The notes under the pieces are model-generated. The model saw only the letters and a program-made list of their open reading frames with translations, had not been told where the DNA came from and did not search any database. Shown here one piece after another: positions 56,078 to 64,000 of a stretch of DNA of 64,000 bases. A program made the translations under genes and the position numbers. The stretch comes from Lentisalinibacter salinarum (GTDB taxonomy: Bacteria; Pseudomonadota; Gammaproteobacteria; Steroidobacterales; Woeseiaceae). The stretch spans positions 372,001-436,000 of the forward strand of contig NZ_JAPDRH010000001.1 in the NCBI RefSeq assembly GCF_040706555.1. Reading direction: 5' to 3'. Each line of letters opens with the position of its first letter. Within the stretch, counting starts at the first letter, position 1.

Positions 56078-57079
56078 TCAGCCCCAGCGGTTCTGGTAGC
56101 TGTCCAGCACGCGCAGATAATTGGCCCGCTCGAAGGCGGCCGGTTCGGCCACGCGCCCGTGGCTCATGGCGCCGCGTACCTGGTCGACGTCCTCGTACCC
56201 CCGGGCCTCCATCCAGTCCGCCAGGCCGTCGCGCAGACTGGCGAGATAGGGCGGGCCGAGGCGCAGCAGGGCCGAGGCGGTCATGACCACGTGAGCGCCG
56301 GCGAGCAGGTACTTCGCCACCTCGGCCGCGCTGGTCACACCGCTGGTGGCGGCGAGCGATCCCTGCAGCCGGCCGTGCAGCAGGGCCAGCCAGAACAGGC
56401 CCTGGCGGATCTCGCCGGAGCCGCTCAGCTCCAGCGTGGGCTCCACCTCCAGCTTCTCGATGTCGAAGTCCGGCTGATAGAAGCGGTTGAACAGCACCAG
56501 GCCGTCCGCGCCGGCGGACTCCAGCTGCAGCGCCATATGTCCGAACGAGCTGAACCAGGGGCCCACCTTCACCGCCAGAGGGATCGAGACCGCTTCGCGC
56601 ACCAGGTGCACCGTCTGCAGATAGCGGCGCTCCACGTCGGCCCCGCACTCCGCCGGATCGGCTGGCAGATAGTAGAGGTTCAGTTCCAGCGCGTGCGCGC
56701 CGGCGTCCTCGATGAGCCGCGCGTAGTCGGTCCAGCCCTCGGGGCTCGCGCCGTTCAGGCTGGCGATGATCGGGATGTTGGTGGCCTCGCGGCAGCGGCG
56801 GATGTGCTCCAGGTACTGCTGGGGGCCGATCTCGGCGCCGCCCAGGTCGGGGAAATAGCTGAGTGCCTCGCCGAAGCTCTCGCTGCCGGCATCCATCAGA
56901 TGGGCCTGGGCCGCCGCCTCGTGGCGGATCTGCTCCTCGAACAGGGAGTGGATCACGATGGCGGCGGCGCCGGCGTCCTCGAGACGGCGGACGCCGTCGA
57001 GTGTCTGCGACAACGGCGAGGCCGACGCGACGACGGGGTGTTCGAGTTCGAGGCCGAGATAGGTCGTGCTGAGTTTCAT
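56078..57079 (-). CDS. Dihydroorotate-dehydrogenase-like flavoprotein
   Basis: A 333-residue TIM barrel of the DHOD/PreA family (MKLSTTYLGLELEHPVVASASPLS; NGASPEGWTDYARLIEDAGAHALELNLYY; AVKVGPWFSSFGHMA). Its linkage to NifJ (ATGA overlap) sets it apart from pyrimidine synthesis: proteins of this type are often encoded next to pyruvate:ferredoxin oxidoreductase and may exchange electrons between ferredoxin and a small substrate or pyridine nucleotide. Last gene of the operon. Confidence 0.85.
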   Translation of the reverse strand: MKLSTTYLGLELEHPVVASASPLSQTLDGVRRLEDAGAAAIVIHSLFEEQIRHEAAAQAHLMDAGSESFGEALSYFPDLGGAEIGPQQYLEHIRRCREATNIPIIASLNGASPEGWTDYARLIEDAGAHALELNLYYLPADPAECGADVERRYLQTVHLVREAVSIPLAVKVGPWFSSFGHMALQLESAGADGLVLFNRFYQPDFDIEKLEVEPTLELSGSGEIRQGLFWLALLHGRLQGSLAATSGVTSAAEVAKYLLAGAHVVMTASALLRLGPPYLASLRDGLADWMEARGYEDVDQVRGAMSHGRVAEPAAFERANYLRVLDSYQNRWG

Positions 57080-60000
57080 GCCTGTTTCCCTCCGGGGCTG
57101 TCGCCGGCGGCGAGGTGGCGATACGGGTTGGCCTCGGTGCCGCGGCCGGCCATCTCCTCGTAGATGCGCCAGTGCCGGTCGATGTGTTCCTGCGCCCGGG
57201 TCATCAGCCACTCGGCGCGGTCCGGGTCGCTGGCCTCCAGCACCCGGTAGCGCATCTCCCGGCTGGCGTAGTCGCGGAAGCGCTTCGTCGGCCTGGGCGA
57301 GTCCAGCAGGAAGGGCTCCTGGCCCTGCTCGGCCAGCAGCGGGTTGTAGCGCATCAGCGGCCAGTGTCCGCAGCTGACCGCAAGCTTCTGCTGCCTGAGG
57401 CCGTGCTCCATGTTGATGCCGTGGGCGATGCAGTGGCTGTAGGCGAGTATCAGGGAGGGCCCCGGATAGCGTTCCGCCTCGCGGAAGGCGAGCAGCGTCT
57501 GCTGCGGGTTGGCGCCTAGGGCGACGCGGGCGACGTAGACGTGGCCGTAGGCGATGGCCTGCAGCGCCAGGTCCTTCTTGGCCACGCTCTTGCCGCCGGC
57601 GGCGAACTTCGCCACCGCGGCCGTCGGCGTGGATTTCGACGCCTGGCCGCCGGTGTTGGAGTAGACCTCGGTGTCGAGCACCAGGACGTTCACGTCGCGC
57701 TCCAGCGAGAGCACGTGGTCGAGGCCGCCGTAGCCGATGTCGTAGGCCCAGCCGTCGCCGCCGACGAGCCAGATGCTGTGCCTGACCAGATGGCGGGCCA
57801 GCGAGGCAAGGCGCGTCGCGCGGGGGTCGTCGATGCGGCCCAGGGCTTCCCGCAGCGCGGCCACGCGGCGGCGCTGTTCGCGGATCTCGGACTCCTCGTC
57901 CTGCACCGCGTCGAGTAGTCCGTCCACCAGGTCCGGCTCCAGCCGGGGGGCCAGTTCGCGCAGCAGCAGCTCCGCGTGACGGCGATGCTGGTCCGCGCTC
58001 AGCCGGAAACCGAGGCCGAACTCCGCGTTGTCCTCGAACAGCGAATTGGACCAGGCAGGCCCGCGGCCCTCGTGATTCTTCGCCCAGGGCGTGGTCGGCA
58101 GATTGCCGCCGTAGATGGACGAGCAGCCGGTGGCATTGGCGATCACAGCCCGGTCGCCGAACAGCTGGGACAGCAGTTTCAGGTAGGGCGTCTCGCCGCA
58201 GCCGGCGCAGGCGCCGGAGAACTCGAACAGGGGCGGCAGATACTGCACGCCGCGGATGTTGGAGAAGTCCACGTGGCCCCGGTCCACGTCGGGCAGCCGT
58301 TCGAACCAGGCGAGGTGCGCGCGCACCGGCTCCAGATCCGCCGGCTTCGGGCGCATGTTGATGGCGCGCTCGGCGGGACGCTCGATATTCCGCGCCGGGC
58401 AGGCATCCACGCACAGCGCACAGCCGGTGCAGTCCTCGGCGTAGACCTGCAGCGTATAGCGGGTATCCGGGAAGCCCCGCGCGGAGACCGGCGCGCTGGG
58501 GAAGCCGTCCGGTGCGTCAGCCAGTCCGTCGTCGTCGAAGAACTTCGCCCGGATGACGCCGTGGGGGCAGACGGCGCCGCACTGGCCGCACTGGATGCAG
58601 ATCTCCGGGTCCCATTCCGGCACGAAGTCGGCGATGTTGCGTTTCTCCCAGGCCGCGGTGCCGGTCGGCCAGGTGCCGTCGGCGGGCAGGGCGCTCACGG
58701 GCAACGCGTCGCCGCGGCCGGCCAGCAGCGGGCCGGTCACGCGGCGCACGAACTCCGGCGCATCCTCCGGCACGGGCGGCCGGCGGTCGGACGTGGCCGT
58801 GACTTCCCCGGGCGGCACCGGCGCCAGGTTGGCGACGGCCCGGTCCACGGCCGCGTAGTTCTGCTCGACCACCTCCGGGCCTTTGCGGCGGTAACTCCGG
58901 CCGATGGCCTCCTTGATCTGCGCGATCGCCTCCTCCGCGGGCATGATGCCCATGAGCTGGAAGAAACAGGTCTGCATGATCGTGTTGATGCGCCTCCCCA
59001 GCCCGGCCTCCCGGGCCACCCGGTAGGCGTCGATCGCCCACACATCCAGGTCCTTGTCGAGGATCTCCCGCTGTACCGAGCGGGGCAGCTGCGCCCAGAT
59101 GCCGTCGGCGGGCCCCGGGGCGTTCAGCAGCACCCTGGCCCGGCGCCGGGCCAGCCCCAGCACGTCGCCGGTACGCAGGAAATCGAATTGGTGGCAGGCG
59201 ACGAAATCCGCCTCCTCGATCAGACAGGTGGAGCGGATGGGGCGCGGTCCGAAGCGCAGGTGAGATACCGTCCGCGAGCCGGCCTTCTTGGAGTCGTAGA
59301 CGAAGTAACCCTGGGCATAGGTGCCCGGCCGGCTGCCGATGATCTTGATGGTGTTCTTGTTGGCGCTGACGGTGCCGTCCGCGCCGAGTCCGTGGAACAC
59401 CGCCTGGAATGTCTCGCCGCGCACCAGTCGGAAATCCGCCGGCACGGCCAGGCTCGTTCCGCTCACGTCGTCGTCGATGCCGACCGTGAAGCCACGCTTC
59501 GGCTCGTCGGCGGCCAGGTTGTCGAAGACGGCCCGGACCATGGCGGGCGTGAACTCCTTCGAGGACAGACCGTAGCGCCCGCCGATCATCAGCGGCCCGT
59601 TGCCGACGCCAGGGTGAGCGCCGACGCAGCCACTGCTCAGCGCGGCGGTGACGTCGAGGCACAGCGGTTCCGCCAGCGAGCCGGGCTCCTTGGTGCGGTC
59701 CAGTACGGCGATCCGGCGCACGGTGGGCGGCAGCGCCGAGCGCATGGCTTCGGCGTCGAAGGGTCGGAACAGGCGGACCTGCAGCAGCCCCACCTTCTCG
59801 CCGCGGGCGTTCAGGTGCTCCACCGTCTCGGCTGCCGTGCCGGCGCCCGAGCCCATCAGGACGATCACCCGTTCGGCCTCCGGATCACCCGTGTAGTCGA
59901 ACAGCCGGTAGCGGCGGCCCGTCAGCGCGGCGAAGCGTTCCATGGCCCCGGCGACGGCGGCGGGGACGGCTGCGTACCAGGGGTTCGCGGCCTCCCGGGC

Positions 60001-60693
60001 CTGGAAGTAGACGTCCGGATTCTGGGCGGTGCCGCGCAGTACCGGAGCGTCCGGATCGAGCGCGCGCGCGCGGTGGGCCATCACGAGTTCCTCCGGGACC
60101 ATCGCCGACAGCACGTCGTCGGGCAGCAGCTCCAAGGTGTTCATCTCGTGGGAGGTGCGGAAGCCGTCGAAGAAGTGCAGGAACGGCACCCGGGTCTCCA
60201 GTGTCGCGGCATGGGCGATCAGTGCGAGATCCTGGGCCTCCTGCACCGAGGCGGAGGCGAGCTGCGCGAAACCGGTCGGGCGGGTCGCCATGACGTCCTG
60301 GTGGTCGCCGAAGATCGACAGCGCCTGACCGGCCACCGAGCGTGCCGCCACGTGGAAGACCGTCGGCGTCAGTTCGCCGGCGATCTTGTACATGTTGGGG
60401 ATCATCAGCAGCAGGCCCTGGGAGGCCGTGAACGTGGTCGCCAGGGCGCCGGTCTGCAGCACGCCGTGCACGGCGCCGGCCGCCCCCGCCTCGCTCTGCA
60501 TCTCCACCACCGAGGGCACGTCGCCCCAGATATTCTGCCGGCCGGCATTCGACCACTGGTCGGCCAGCTCGCCCATGGGCGAGGAGGGCGTGATCGGATA
60601 GATCACGCAGATCTCGCTGAGGCGGTAGGCGATGCGTGCGCAGGCCTCGTTGCCGTCCAGCGTCGTCACCGACGGTTGGCGTTCAGCGCTCAA
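57076..60693 (-). CDS. nifJ: Pyruvate:ferredoxin (flavodoxin) oxidoreductase
   Basis: Oxidatively decarboxylates pyruvate to acetyl-CoA with reduction of ferredoxin or flavodoxin, or the reverse. The 1205 residues cover all domains of the fused homodimeric enzyme: the pyruvate domain (YPITPSSPMGELADQW), domain II and III, two [4Fe-4S] clusters (CIQCGQCGAVCP near 700 and CTGCALCVDACP near 757), the TPP domain (CAGCGETPY, ATGCSSIYG, GGDGWAYDIG near 979) and the C-terminal tail that shields clusters in oxygen-stable forms. It overlaps both neighbours, so the three genes are translationally coupled. Confidence 0.95.
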   Translation of the reverse strand: MSAERQPSVTTLDGNEACARIAYRLSEICVIYPITPSSPMGELADQWSNAGRQNIWGDVPSVVEMQSEAGAAGAVHGVLQTGALATTFTASQGLLLMIPNMYKIAGELTPTVFHVAARSVAGQALSIFGDHQDVMATRPTGFAQLASASVQEAQDLALIAHAATLETRVPFLHFFDGFRTSHEMNTLELLPDDVLSAMVPEELVMAHRARALDPDAPVLRGTAQNPDVYFQAREAANPWYAAVPAAVAGAMERFAALTGRRYRLFDYTGDPEAERVIVLMGSGAGTAAETVEHLNARGEKVGLLQVRLFRPFDAEAMRSALPPTVRRIAVLDRTKEPGSLAEPLCLDVTAALSSGCVGAHPGVGNGPLMIGGRYGLSSKEFTPAMVRAVFDNLAADEPKRGFTVGIDDDVSGTSLAVPADFRLVRGETFQAVFHGLGADGTVSANKNTIKIIGSRPGTYAQGYFVYDSKKAGSRTVSHLRFGPRPIRSTCLIEEADFVACHQFDFLRTGDVLGLARRRARVLLNAPGPADGIWAQLPRSVQREILDKDLDVWAIDAYRVAREAGLGRRINTIMQTCFFQLMGIMPAEEAIAQIKEAIGRSYRRKGPEVVEQNYAAVDRAVANLAPVPPGEVTATSDRRPPVPEDAPEFVRRVTGPLLAGRGDALPVSALPADGTWPTGTAAWEKRNIADFVPEWDPEICIQCGQCGAVCPHGVIRAKFFDDDGLADAPDGFPSAPVSARGFPDTRYTLQVYAEDCTGCALCVDACPARNIERPAERAINMRPKPADLEPVRAHLAWFERLPDVDRGHVDFSNIRGVQYLPPLFEFSGACAGCGETPYLKLLSQLFGDRAVIANATGCSSIYGGNLPTTPWAKNHEGRGPAWSNSLFEDNAEFGLGFRLSADQHRRHAELLLRELAPRLEPDLVDGLLDAVQDEESEIREQRRRVAALREALGRIDDPRATRLASLARHLVRHSIWLVGGDGWAYDIGYGGLDHVLSLERDVNVLVLDTEVYSNTGGQASKSTPTAAVAKFAAGGKSVAKKDLALQAIAYGHVYVARVALGANPQQTLLAFREAERYPGPSLILAYSHCIAHGINMEHGLRQQKLAVSCGHWPLMRYNPLLAEQGQEPFLLDSPRPTKRFRDYASREMRYRVLEASDPDRAEWLMTRAQEHIDRHWRIYEEMAGRGTEANPYRHLAAGDSPGGKQA

Positions 60694-62323
60694 GGCCGGG
60701 CTCCGGGATCATCTCGATGGCGTGGCAGGGACACTGTTCGAAGCAGGTCGCGCAGCCGGTGCACAGGGTGTAGTCGAAGCGGTAGCGCTTGCCGGGCCCG
60801 AGCTTTATGACGGCGTCCTCCGGGCAGGCGGCGAGGCAGCCGTCGCATTCGTAGCAGTTTCCGCAGGACAGGCAGCGCGCCGCCTCGTGCCTGGCCTCCG
60901 CTTCCGTGATGGTGGAGACGACCTCGCCGAAATCCTCCGCCCGGGTCGCCGCCGAGCGCTTCGGTTCCGGCTGCGCGAAGGTGCCCTGGTAGAGGCTCAG
61001 ACGGAGCATGTCCCGCGTCACCACCGGATGCTTCGGCGCCGGCTCGTGGCTTTCGCCGCGCAGCCATGCGTCGATGTGGCGGGCGGCCTTCTTACCGTGT
61101 CCCACGCCCACGGTGACGGTGCGCTCGGAGGGCACCATGTCGCCGCCGGCGTATATGCCCTCGTGACCGGTCATCATCCGCTCGTCCACCACGACGGTGC
61201 CGTCGCGGTGGAATTCGATGCCCTCCACCGCGCGCAGGAAGCCGGTGTCGGTATCCTGCCCGAGGGCGAGGATGAGGCTGTCGGCCTCGAGGGTCTCGGT
61301 CTTGCCGGTGGGGCGCGGCCGGCCCTTCTCGTCGAGCTCCATCACCTCCACCGTCATGCGGGTGGAATCCAGCTCGCGGATGGAGCGCAGCCAGTTGATG
61401 CGGATGCCTTCCTCCTCGGCGTCCGCCGCCTCGAAGGCATGCGCCGGCATGTGCTCCCGGTCGCGCCGGTAGACGATCAGCGCCTCGTCCGCGCCCAGCC
61501 GGCGAGCCACCCGGGCCGCGTCCATCGCGGTGTTGCCACCGCCGTAGACCGCGATGCGTCGACCCAGCCGCGGCGCCTGGCCGGCGTCGACGTCGCGCAG
61601 GAACGTGACCGCGTCCATGACCCTGCCCGCGTCCCGGGCCGGTATGTCGATGCGCTTGCTGAGATGGGCACCCACGGCGACGAAGACGGCGTCGAAGCCG
61701 CCTTCCGCCCGTTCCCGTTCCAGGTCCTCCACCTTGTGATTCAGCGTGATGACGACCCCCGCCGCCTCGATCCGGGCGATCTCGGCCTCCAGCACGTCAC
61801 GTGGCAGCCGGTAGGCCGGGATGCCCACGTGCATCATGCCGCCGGCCACGGGACCCGCGTCGCGGATCTCCACGGCATGACCGGCCCGGCGCAGGTGCCA
61901 GGCCGCCGACAGTCCGCTCGGTCCGGCACCGACCACCAGCACGCGCCGGCCGCTCGCGGCGGCGGGTGCTGCCGCCTGCCAGCCTTCGGCCAGCGCCCGG
62001 TCCCCGAGATAGCGCTCCACGGCATGGATGCTCACAGCCTGGTCGATGGGCGTCCTGTTGCAGTGGTCCTCGCAGGGGTGGTAGCAGACCCGGCCGTGTA
62101 CCGCCGGCAGCGGGTTGTCCGCGACCAGTATTCGCCAGGCCGACTCGTAATCGCCGGCCTGGGCGGCGCCCAGCCACGCCTGGATGTTCTCCCCGGCCGG
62201 GCAGGCGGCGTTGCACGGCGGCAGCAGGTCCACGTACACGGGACGGCGCTCCCGCCGCGGCCCGGTCAGGGCGTCGTGGCGAAGATCCGCCGGGCGGGTC
62301 AGATCGCGGCTGCTCTCGTTCAT
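60683..62323 (-). CDS. GltD-like NAD(P)H oxidoreductase with C-terminal ferredoxin domain
   Basis: A 546-residue flavoprotein related to the glutamate synthase small subunit. N-terminal Fe-S ligands are CNAACPAGENI and CYHPCEDHC; the FAD fold VVGAGPSGLSAAW is near 132 and the NAD(P)H fold VYGGGNTAMDAAR near 260. The C-terminus adds two [4Fe-4S] motifs (CLSCGNCYECDGCLAACP and CTGCATCFEQCP). No large glutamate synthase subunit is present; instead it heads the NifJ operon, so it probably links NAD(P)H to the ferredoxin used by NifJ. Confidence 0.9.
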   Translation of the reverse strand: MNESSRDLTRPADLRHDALTGPRRERRPVYVDLLPPCNAACPAGENIQAWLGAAQAGDYESAWRILVADNPLPAVHGRVCYHPCEDHCNRTPIDQAVSIHAVERYLGDRALAEGWQAAAPAAASGRRVLVVGAGPSGLSAAWHLRRAGHAVEIRDAGPVAGGMMHVGIPAYRLPRDVLEAEIARIEAAGVVITLNHKVEDLERERAEGGFDAVFVAVGAHLSKRIDIPARDAGRVMDAVTFLRDVDAGQAPRLGRRIAVYGGGNTAMDAARVARRLGADEALIVYRRDREHMPAHAFEAADAEEEGIRINWLRSIRELDSTRMTVEVMELDEKGRPRPTGKTETLEADSLILALGQDTDTGFLRAVEGIEFHRDGTVVVDERMMTGHEGIYAGGDMVPSERTVTVGVGHGKKAARHIDAWLRGESHEPAPKHPVVTRDMLRLSLYQGTFAQPEPKRSAATRAEDFGEVVSTITEAEARHEAARCLSCGNCYECDGCLAACPEDAVIKLGPGKRYRFDYTLCTGCATCFEQCPCHAIEMIPEPGLER

Positions 62324-62529
62324 CGGGATTCTGTGGGCCCACGGGGAGGAATGCTGCCCCCCAGCACCCTAAATACCGGGTCCCTGCGGCGCAGGGATAT
62401 CGGGGGATTCCACGACCCCGGCATCGCTTCGCCCAATCGTGAACTGGCTCAACAATGGACGCGTCGCGAGGCGCTAGTCTCTGTCCCGACAGCAGTTTCA
62501 ATACGCGGGAGCCGCAGCGGCTTTACATA
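62324..62529. other. Divergent intergenic region
   Basis: Separates the GltD-like operon (minus) from the GGDEF-EAL gene (plus). A small hairpin TCCCTGC-GGC-GCAGGGA lies near 62380, AACAAT at 62451 and a -10-like TAGTCT at 62475-62480, about 50 bases before the plus-strand start. No further gene is visible. Confidence 0.4.
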
Positions 62530-64000
62530 ATGCAATCCTGGACCCGGGAAAACGGATACGCGACCGGCGGCGACGATTGCCAGGCGCTGCTGATCGCCTC
62601 GCGCGGCGAGGCCCGGGATCTCGTCATGGCGGCGCTCGCCGACGAGGGCTTCCGCGTCGGCGAAATCCCTGCGGCCTCGACTCGCGCCGGCCGTTTTCCG
62701 GACGAGCCGCCGGCGCTCATCGTCGTGGATGCCGGCGAGCTCACGGAAGACTGGTGCCGGCGCGTCCGCAGCCGCGTCCGGCTCGAACACGTGCCACTGA
62801 TCGCCCTGACCGACGGCGACGGCCGCGAGGCGCTGCACCGCCTATACGCCGCCGGCGCCACTGCGGTCTTCATCAAGCCCGTCGATCACGTCTTCCTGCG
62901 CGAGCGGTTCCGGTCGCACGGCGACACCGGCCGCACCCTGACCGGCATGCAGCCCGCGCTCATGGCCGATGCGCGCATCCTGCATGCGGTACCGGACACG
63001 TTCTTCGTGCTGGGCGAGGACGGGATGGTGCGGGAGTATCTCGGCGGCGGCGAGAAGGACCCGCTGCTCCGGCCCGAGCGCCTCGCCCGACGCCGCCTGT
63101 CCGAGGTCCTGCCCCGGGACGTGGCCGCCCTGATCCTGCGCAACATCCGGCGCACGCTGTCGAGCCGCGGACCCTGCAATTTTGAATTCGAGCTCGGCGG
63201 TGCGGGCGAGAAACAGCGCTACGAGATGCGCCTGCTGACCCAGGGCCGGGACCGGGTGATGGCGATCACGCGCAACGTCACCGACATGGCCGTGGCGGGG
63301 CGCGCCGGCAACGGCGGACCGGACACGCTGACCGGCCTGCCCGGCCGGACCGCGTTCCTCGGCCGCCTGGACGCGATGATCGAGGACGCGAGCCGGCTCG
63401 GACGAGGTCTGGCGGTGATGAGCGTCGACCTCGACCGCTTCACACGCATCAACGAAACTCTGGGCCGTGCGGTCGGCGACGCCATCCTGCGGGTGGTCGG
63501 CAGCCGGCTCGAGCGCTGCCTGCGCGATGCAGACGCCGTGCAGCGGGCGCGGCCCGGAGAGGGCGGCGCCACGGAGCTCGCACGCATCGGCGGCGACGAA
63601 TTCGTGGTCGTGCTGCGCGACGTGGACGACCGCCGTACGGTGGCACAGGTTGCCGGGCGCATCCGCGCCGCTTTCGCCGACCCGGTCAGCTATCAGGGGC
63701 ATCAGCTCGAGGTTACGCCCAGCATCGGTATCGCTCTCTACCCGGCGGACGGCAGCGACGCGCAGGGCCTCCTGCACAGTGCGCGGGCCGCGCTGGATGA
63801 GGCGCGCATGGGCGGCGACGCGGGCCAGGAATTCTACTCCGACACCATGCGCCAGCGTGCGCTGCACCGGCTCGACCTGAAGGACGAACTGCGACTGGCC
63901 ATCGAGCGGGACCAGCTGGAGCTTCGCTACCTGCCGCGCATCGATCTCGAGACGGGACGCGTGGCGGGGCTGGAGGCGCTGCTGCGCTGGCAGCACCCGG
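62530..64000 (+). CDS. GGDEF-EAL signalling protein with degenerate receiver domain, 3' end beyond window
   Basis: At least 490 residues are in frame to the window end. Residues 15-130 resemble a receiver domain (IVVDAGELTED; IKPVDHVF keeps the Lys-Pro), followed by a PAS-like region (about 140-250) and a GGDEF domain with DLDRFTRINETLG and IGGDEF (about 352-357). An EAL domain begins with GLEALLRWQHP at the end. The RxxD inhibitory site before GGDEF is absent. It would make or break cyclic di-GMP; which activity is real depends on the unseen EAL half. The ribosome site is poor. Confidence 0.85.
   Translation, partial: MQSWTRENGYATGGDDCQALLIASRGEARDLVMAALADEGFRVGEIPAASTRAGRFPDEPPALIVVDAGELTEDWCRRVRSRVRLEHVPLIALTDGDGREALHRLYAAGATAVFIKPVDHVFLRERFRSHGDTGRTLTGMQPALMADARILHAVPDTFFVLGEDGMVREYLGGGEKDPLLRPERLARRRLSEVLPRDVAALILRNIRRTLSSRGPCNFEFELGGAGEKQRYEMRLLTQGRDRVMAITRNVTDMAVAGRAGNGGPDTLTGLPGRTAFLGRLDAMIEDASRLGRGLAVMSVDLDRFTRINETLGRAVGDAILRVVGSRLERCLRDADAVQRARPGEGGATELARIGGDEFVVVLRDVDDRRTVAQVAGRIRAAFADPVSYQGHQLEVTPSIGIALYPADGSDAQGLLHSARAALDEARMGGDAGQEFYSDTMRQRALHRLDLKDELRLAIERDQLELRYLPRIDLETGRVAGLEALLRWQHP

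Noticed and set aside
62448..62480. A fourth phased promoter element before the GGDEF-EAL gene
   Set aside because: CAACAA and TAGTCT are both present, but the GATAC words are missing and the spacing (25 instead of 46 bases) does not fit.
60632..62530. Plus-strand 632-residue frame opposite the GltD-like gene
   Set aside because: The minus-strand product has intact FAD, NAD(P)H and four Fe-S motifs; the plus-strand frame has none.

Overview
The window looks like a chromosomal segment of a high-GC Gammaproteobacterium; I cannot name the genus. The signs are the gene families present: NifJ-type pyruvate:ferredoxin oxidoreductase, a HyaABC/HupSLC-type uptake hydrogenase with its maturation genes, PlsB-like acyltransferases, an HAE1-type RND pump, a TonB receptor, and GTAG-headed REP palindromes of the kind known from Pseudomonas and Stenotrophomonas. 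No rRNA, tRNA, CRISPR array, transposase or phage gene was found.

Layout. (1) 1-10.8 kb is housekeeping and signalling: thymidine kinase (cut by the window edge), uracil phosphoribosyltransferase, a ferritin-like diiron protein, an OmpR-type response regulator, a 1027-residue hybrid histidine kinase, a 38-residue membrane peptide followed by a cysteine synthase-glutaredoxin fusion, and a PlsB-like acyltransferase. Three intergenic promoter regions here share one rigid, precisely phased sequence pattern. (2) 10.8-47.0 kb is an accessory catabolic region, arranged largely as divergent gene pairs: PaaN-type aldehyde dehydrogenase, three SDRs, a nitronate-monooxygenase-like flavoprotein, two DUF1295 membrane reductase-like proteins, two thiolases, a HCCA-isomerase/DsbA-like protein, three acyl-CoA ligases, an HSL-type esterase, a molybdopterin oxidoreductase, an acyl-CoA dehydrogenase, six NTF2-fold (SnoaL/limonene-epoxide-hydrolase-like) proteins, an MFS transporter, a TonB receptor and an RND pump. 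The gene content suggests uptake, CoA activation and beta-oxidation-like breakdown of a hydrophobic, probably alicyclic (terpenoid- or steroid-like) compound; the substrate is not determined by the sequence. (3) 47.3-53.6 kb is a complete hupSLCDGHIJ operon for a membrane-bound, probably O2-tolerant [NiFe] hydrogenase, followed by a small heat-shock protein. (4) 54.3-64 kb holds a secreted PafA-like phosphatase, then an overlapping three-gene operon (GltD-like ferredoxin/NAD(P)H oxidoreductase, NifJ, DHOD-like flavoprotein) and a partial GGDEF-EAL protein.

The most notable observation is a 16-bp asymmetric box, consensus CTTGCATAANWAGACT, present at ten good positions (plus one weak) in eight intergenic regions of the catabolic region only. 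It precedes nearly every catabolic transcription unit, including the one encoding an unusual regulator made of two tandem HxlR winged-helix/zinc-ribbon units. I propose that this single-chain pseudo-dimer reads the asymmetric box and that the boxes define a previously undescribed regulon. Eight REP palindromes also occur; three of them supply the TAG stop codon of the adjacent gene from their GTAG head.
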